Virus record (IMG/VR): IMGVR_UViG_3300046504_000166
Span: 1 to 30,731 of that record
Length of the DNA: 30,731 nucleotides
Direction: 5' to 3' (one strand)
From: a virus
Positions 28,896 through 30,731 of this stretch are shown here, in pieces. How positions within the stretch are numbered: position 1 is the stretch's first letter; the number at the start of each line of letters is the position of its first letter. The notes beneath the pieces were generated by a model. It was not told the DNA's origin and ran no database searches. It was given only the letters and a program-made list of their open reading frames with translations. Position numbers and translations under genes: made by a program.

Positions 28896-30731
28896 ATGCC
28901 AGATAACATAGTAGTAAATAATGGAAACGTATTATTGATTGACCCTAATTTGGTTAATGTCAATCCAAATATGACCAATGCAATTCCTCAGTATCAAGAT
29001 ATGTTCATATTTGCTGAATTAACGGCAACAAGAAGAGCAAGAACAGTATTGGTTACAGGAATACAAGGCAGTGGTTCATATACAACCGAAAATACTGGTG
29101 CAAATAAAGCAATATCGGTAAACTTTTTAGGAAATAATCAAGACCCCGAATCGCCTAATTATTTGAGATTTACAACCAATTGGTATGACGGCAGTACTGG
29201 CGATAGGACACAATTCGAAGGTTTTGGTATTGGAAGTATTAAAGTTGTAATTAATTCATCATTTGTACCACAAGTAAATATACAATTCATTGATTTAAGA
29301 GGTTTGGCGTTCTTCAATCAGGAGAATTCACCATATAGAACTATTTTTGATTTTCCACCGCCAATATTCACACTTAAAATTAAAGGATATTATGGCAAAG
29401 CATTGGAATATCAACTACATCTTGTTAAATATACTACAGAATTTAAAGCAGAAAACGGAAATTTCATAATCGATGCTCAATTTGTTGCTATGACATTTGC
29501 ACCATTAGCCGATATACTATTTAGATATGTTGTAAACTTTCCATTGATGTCAGGCGGTACTTCAATGAATCCAAGTTCAAGTCAAGCACCACAGAATACA
29601 TATGATTTAATATTGAAATTAAAAAATCTATATTCGGGACTTACTGATAAACTAAAAAGCAGTGGTGATCAAAAAACATATGATAATATTATTGCCGAAA
29701 TTAGCAGTATTGACGAATTACTAACATCATTATCATTTTTTAAAGAAGATAGTGGATTAGGCATTCAAGGAACACCTATTTCTCTTGTAAGTTCATTCAA
29801 TAGTGTAACATCAGTTTTGGATATATCACCAATTGCTTCAATTGGTGATTATAATAGTGTTATTGGTATTTCTGCGGATAGTGGCGTGCCTGAGAATATA
29901 AATCAAAGACTCCTGATCGCATATCCAGGAAGTGTTTCGGCTCAAACAACACCATTTTTAGGCATAACACCTAATGATAATATGATTAATGCATTAAATG
30001 TATATAGACAAAAACTACTTACAAATCCAGTTGCTAATTTAATTGTAAATGAGAATGATATTCCAAAGTCTAAAGTAATTGCAGGTACTAATGCACCAAA
30101 TTTCGTTACTGTTAACAATAATAATTATGTTTCATTAGATGTAACATATTATTATACAAAATTATATAAGAAAAAAATCGACTTGCAGAAACAAAAAACT
30201 GCAGTAATGAATCAATTAAATACTATCATAAATAACATGATAGTCCAAAATTTGGGCATGATGCCAACAATTTATAACATATTCAAAGTAATATTGGATG
30301 ATGTTGATACTTTCTTCAGAACCTTAAGACAAACATCATTTAAAGCAGAAACTGAACATCATGTTAAGCATAGATCACAAATACTTACAGACAATTTTAA
30401 AGATGTTGGTGGTGGTAATAATGAAACAATATATGCATTTCCATTAGTTATACAACGAAAAAAAGAACAATGTGCTATTAAAGAAATAAGAATAGCACCG
30501 ATTGATTTAAGTAATAGTATTGTTGGCGATCCATTTCCAGAATTAGTTTTGGTTCAAAAATTTATTGATAGTTTTATAACACAAAGACAATTAACTGAAC
30601 AGGCAGAAATGAAATCAGCACAAAATGCTGATGGTACATACAAATGGATTCCAATATCACCACTTGATTCAATTCTTGGAACACCAGAAAACAAATCACC
30701 ATATTATGGTGTTGATTCCACTGGTGGTGGA
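28896..30731 (+). CDS. Large probable virion protein, N-terminal 612 residues (runs off the window)
   Basis: An open frame of 612 codons without stop to the window edge, starting with MPDNIVVNNGNVLLIDPNLV. Residues about 80-210 contain ordered beta-type blocks: GFGIGSIKVVINSSFVPQVN, IQFIDLRGLAFFNQENSPYR, FDFPPPIFTLKIKGYYGKAL and TEFKAENGNFIIDAQFVAMT. The later part is Ser/Asn-rich with helices (LYKKKIDLQKQKTAVMNQLN). No enzyme motif or signal peptide. Late box and size suggest a baseplate, hub or other tail protein; the compact 'FPPPIFTLKIKGYYGK' domain could be a protein-contact beta fold. I do not recognise the family. Full length and C-terminal domains are unknown. Confidence 0.82.
   Translation, partial: MPDNIVVNNGNVLLIDPNLVNVNPNMTNAIPQYQDMFIFAELTATRRARTVLVTGIQGSGSYTTENTGANKAISVNFLGNNQDPESPNYLRFTTNWYDGSTGDRTQFEGFGIGSIKVVINSSFVPQVNIQFIDLRGLAFFNQENSPYRTIFDFPPPIFTLKIKGYYGKALEYQLHLVKYTTEFKAENGNFIIDAQFVAMTFAPLADILFRYVVNFPLMSGGTSMNPSSSQAPQNTYDLILKLKNLYSGLTDKLKSSGDQKTYDNIIAEISSIDELLTSLSFFKEDSGLGIQGTPISLVSSFNSVTSVLDISPIASIGDYNSVIGISADSGVPENINQRLLIAYPGSVSAQTTPFLGITPNDNMINALNVYRQKLLTNPVANLIVNENDIPKSKVIAGTNAPNFVTVNNNNYVSLDVTYYYTKLYKKKIDLQKQKTAVMNQLNTIINNMIVQNLGMMPTIYNIFKVILDDVDTFFRTLRQTSFKAETEHHVKHRSQILTDNFKDVGGGNNETIYAFPLVIQRKKEQCAIKEIRIAPIDLSNSIVGDPFPELVLVQKFIDSFITQRQLTEQAEMKSAQNADGTYKWIPISPLDSILGTPENKSPYYGVDSTGGG

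Noticed and set aside
1-30731. tRNA genes, CRISPR arrays, insertion sequences, integrase or attachment sites
   Set aside because: Reading both strands revealed no cloverleaf, no regularly spaced repeats, no transposase or integrase motif and no long direct repeats.

Overview
This window looks like part of the genome of a large, AT-rich, contractile-tailed phage of the T4-like (gp23-type) lineage. The diagnosis rests on a tail sheath, a gp19-type tail tube protein, a gp23-type major capsid protein, an acidic prohead core/scaffold protein and a gp21-type (S77) prohead protease. A probable neck protein (gp13-like) and a weaker second one (gp14-like) are also present. The host is probably a member of the Bacteroidota. 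Start codons lack clear GGAGG ribosome-binding sites. Several transcription units start with TAnnTTTG preceded by a TTG element 18-20 nt upstream, the Bacteroidota primary-sigma pattern. Two exported proteins have signal peptides of the kind common in that phylum.

Layout: 1-302 (+) is the end of a probable virion protein. 323-1108 (+) is a PD-(D/E)XK nuclease, facing a LAGLIDADG homing endonuclease (1095-1760, -). 1864-5725 (-) encodes tail tube, an acidic linker protein and tail sheath. 6025-10825 (+) holds three large proteins that look like virion components, interrupted at 8209-8679 by a lipoprotein gene on the other strand. 10822-13031 (-) has an endonuclease VII-like HNH protein, a DNA cytosine-C5 methyltransferase and a probable structural protein. 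13106-18118 (+) is a compact twelve-gene operon for nucleotide metabolism (MazG-like pyrophosphohydrolase, dUTPase, thymidylate synthase family) plus small unknowns. 18172-20479 (-) is a small late protein and the neck cluster. 20530-23142 (+) is an operon with a UvrD-type helicase. 23068-23956 (-) encodes an exported protein and a membrane protein. 24049-28797 (-) is the head module: capsid, scaffold, protease, a small protein and a membrane/coiled-coil protein. 28896 to the window end (+) is a large incomplete probable virion protein.

Two promoter classes separate the genes. Virion-type genes are preceded by a conserved box, AGTATTTATA, in the direction of transcription; I count 15 copies. 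This is the reverse complement of the T4 late box TATAAATACT, and in all 15 cases it points the same way relative to the gene. The two replication/metabolism operons, and probably the nuclease and methyltransferase genes, use host-like TTG-N18-20-TAnnTTTG promoters instead. Five hairpin terminators lie at unit boundaries. No tRNA, rRNA, CRISPR array or insertion sequence was seen. Apart from divergent promoter regions, the DNA is almost entirely coding.
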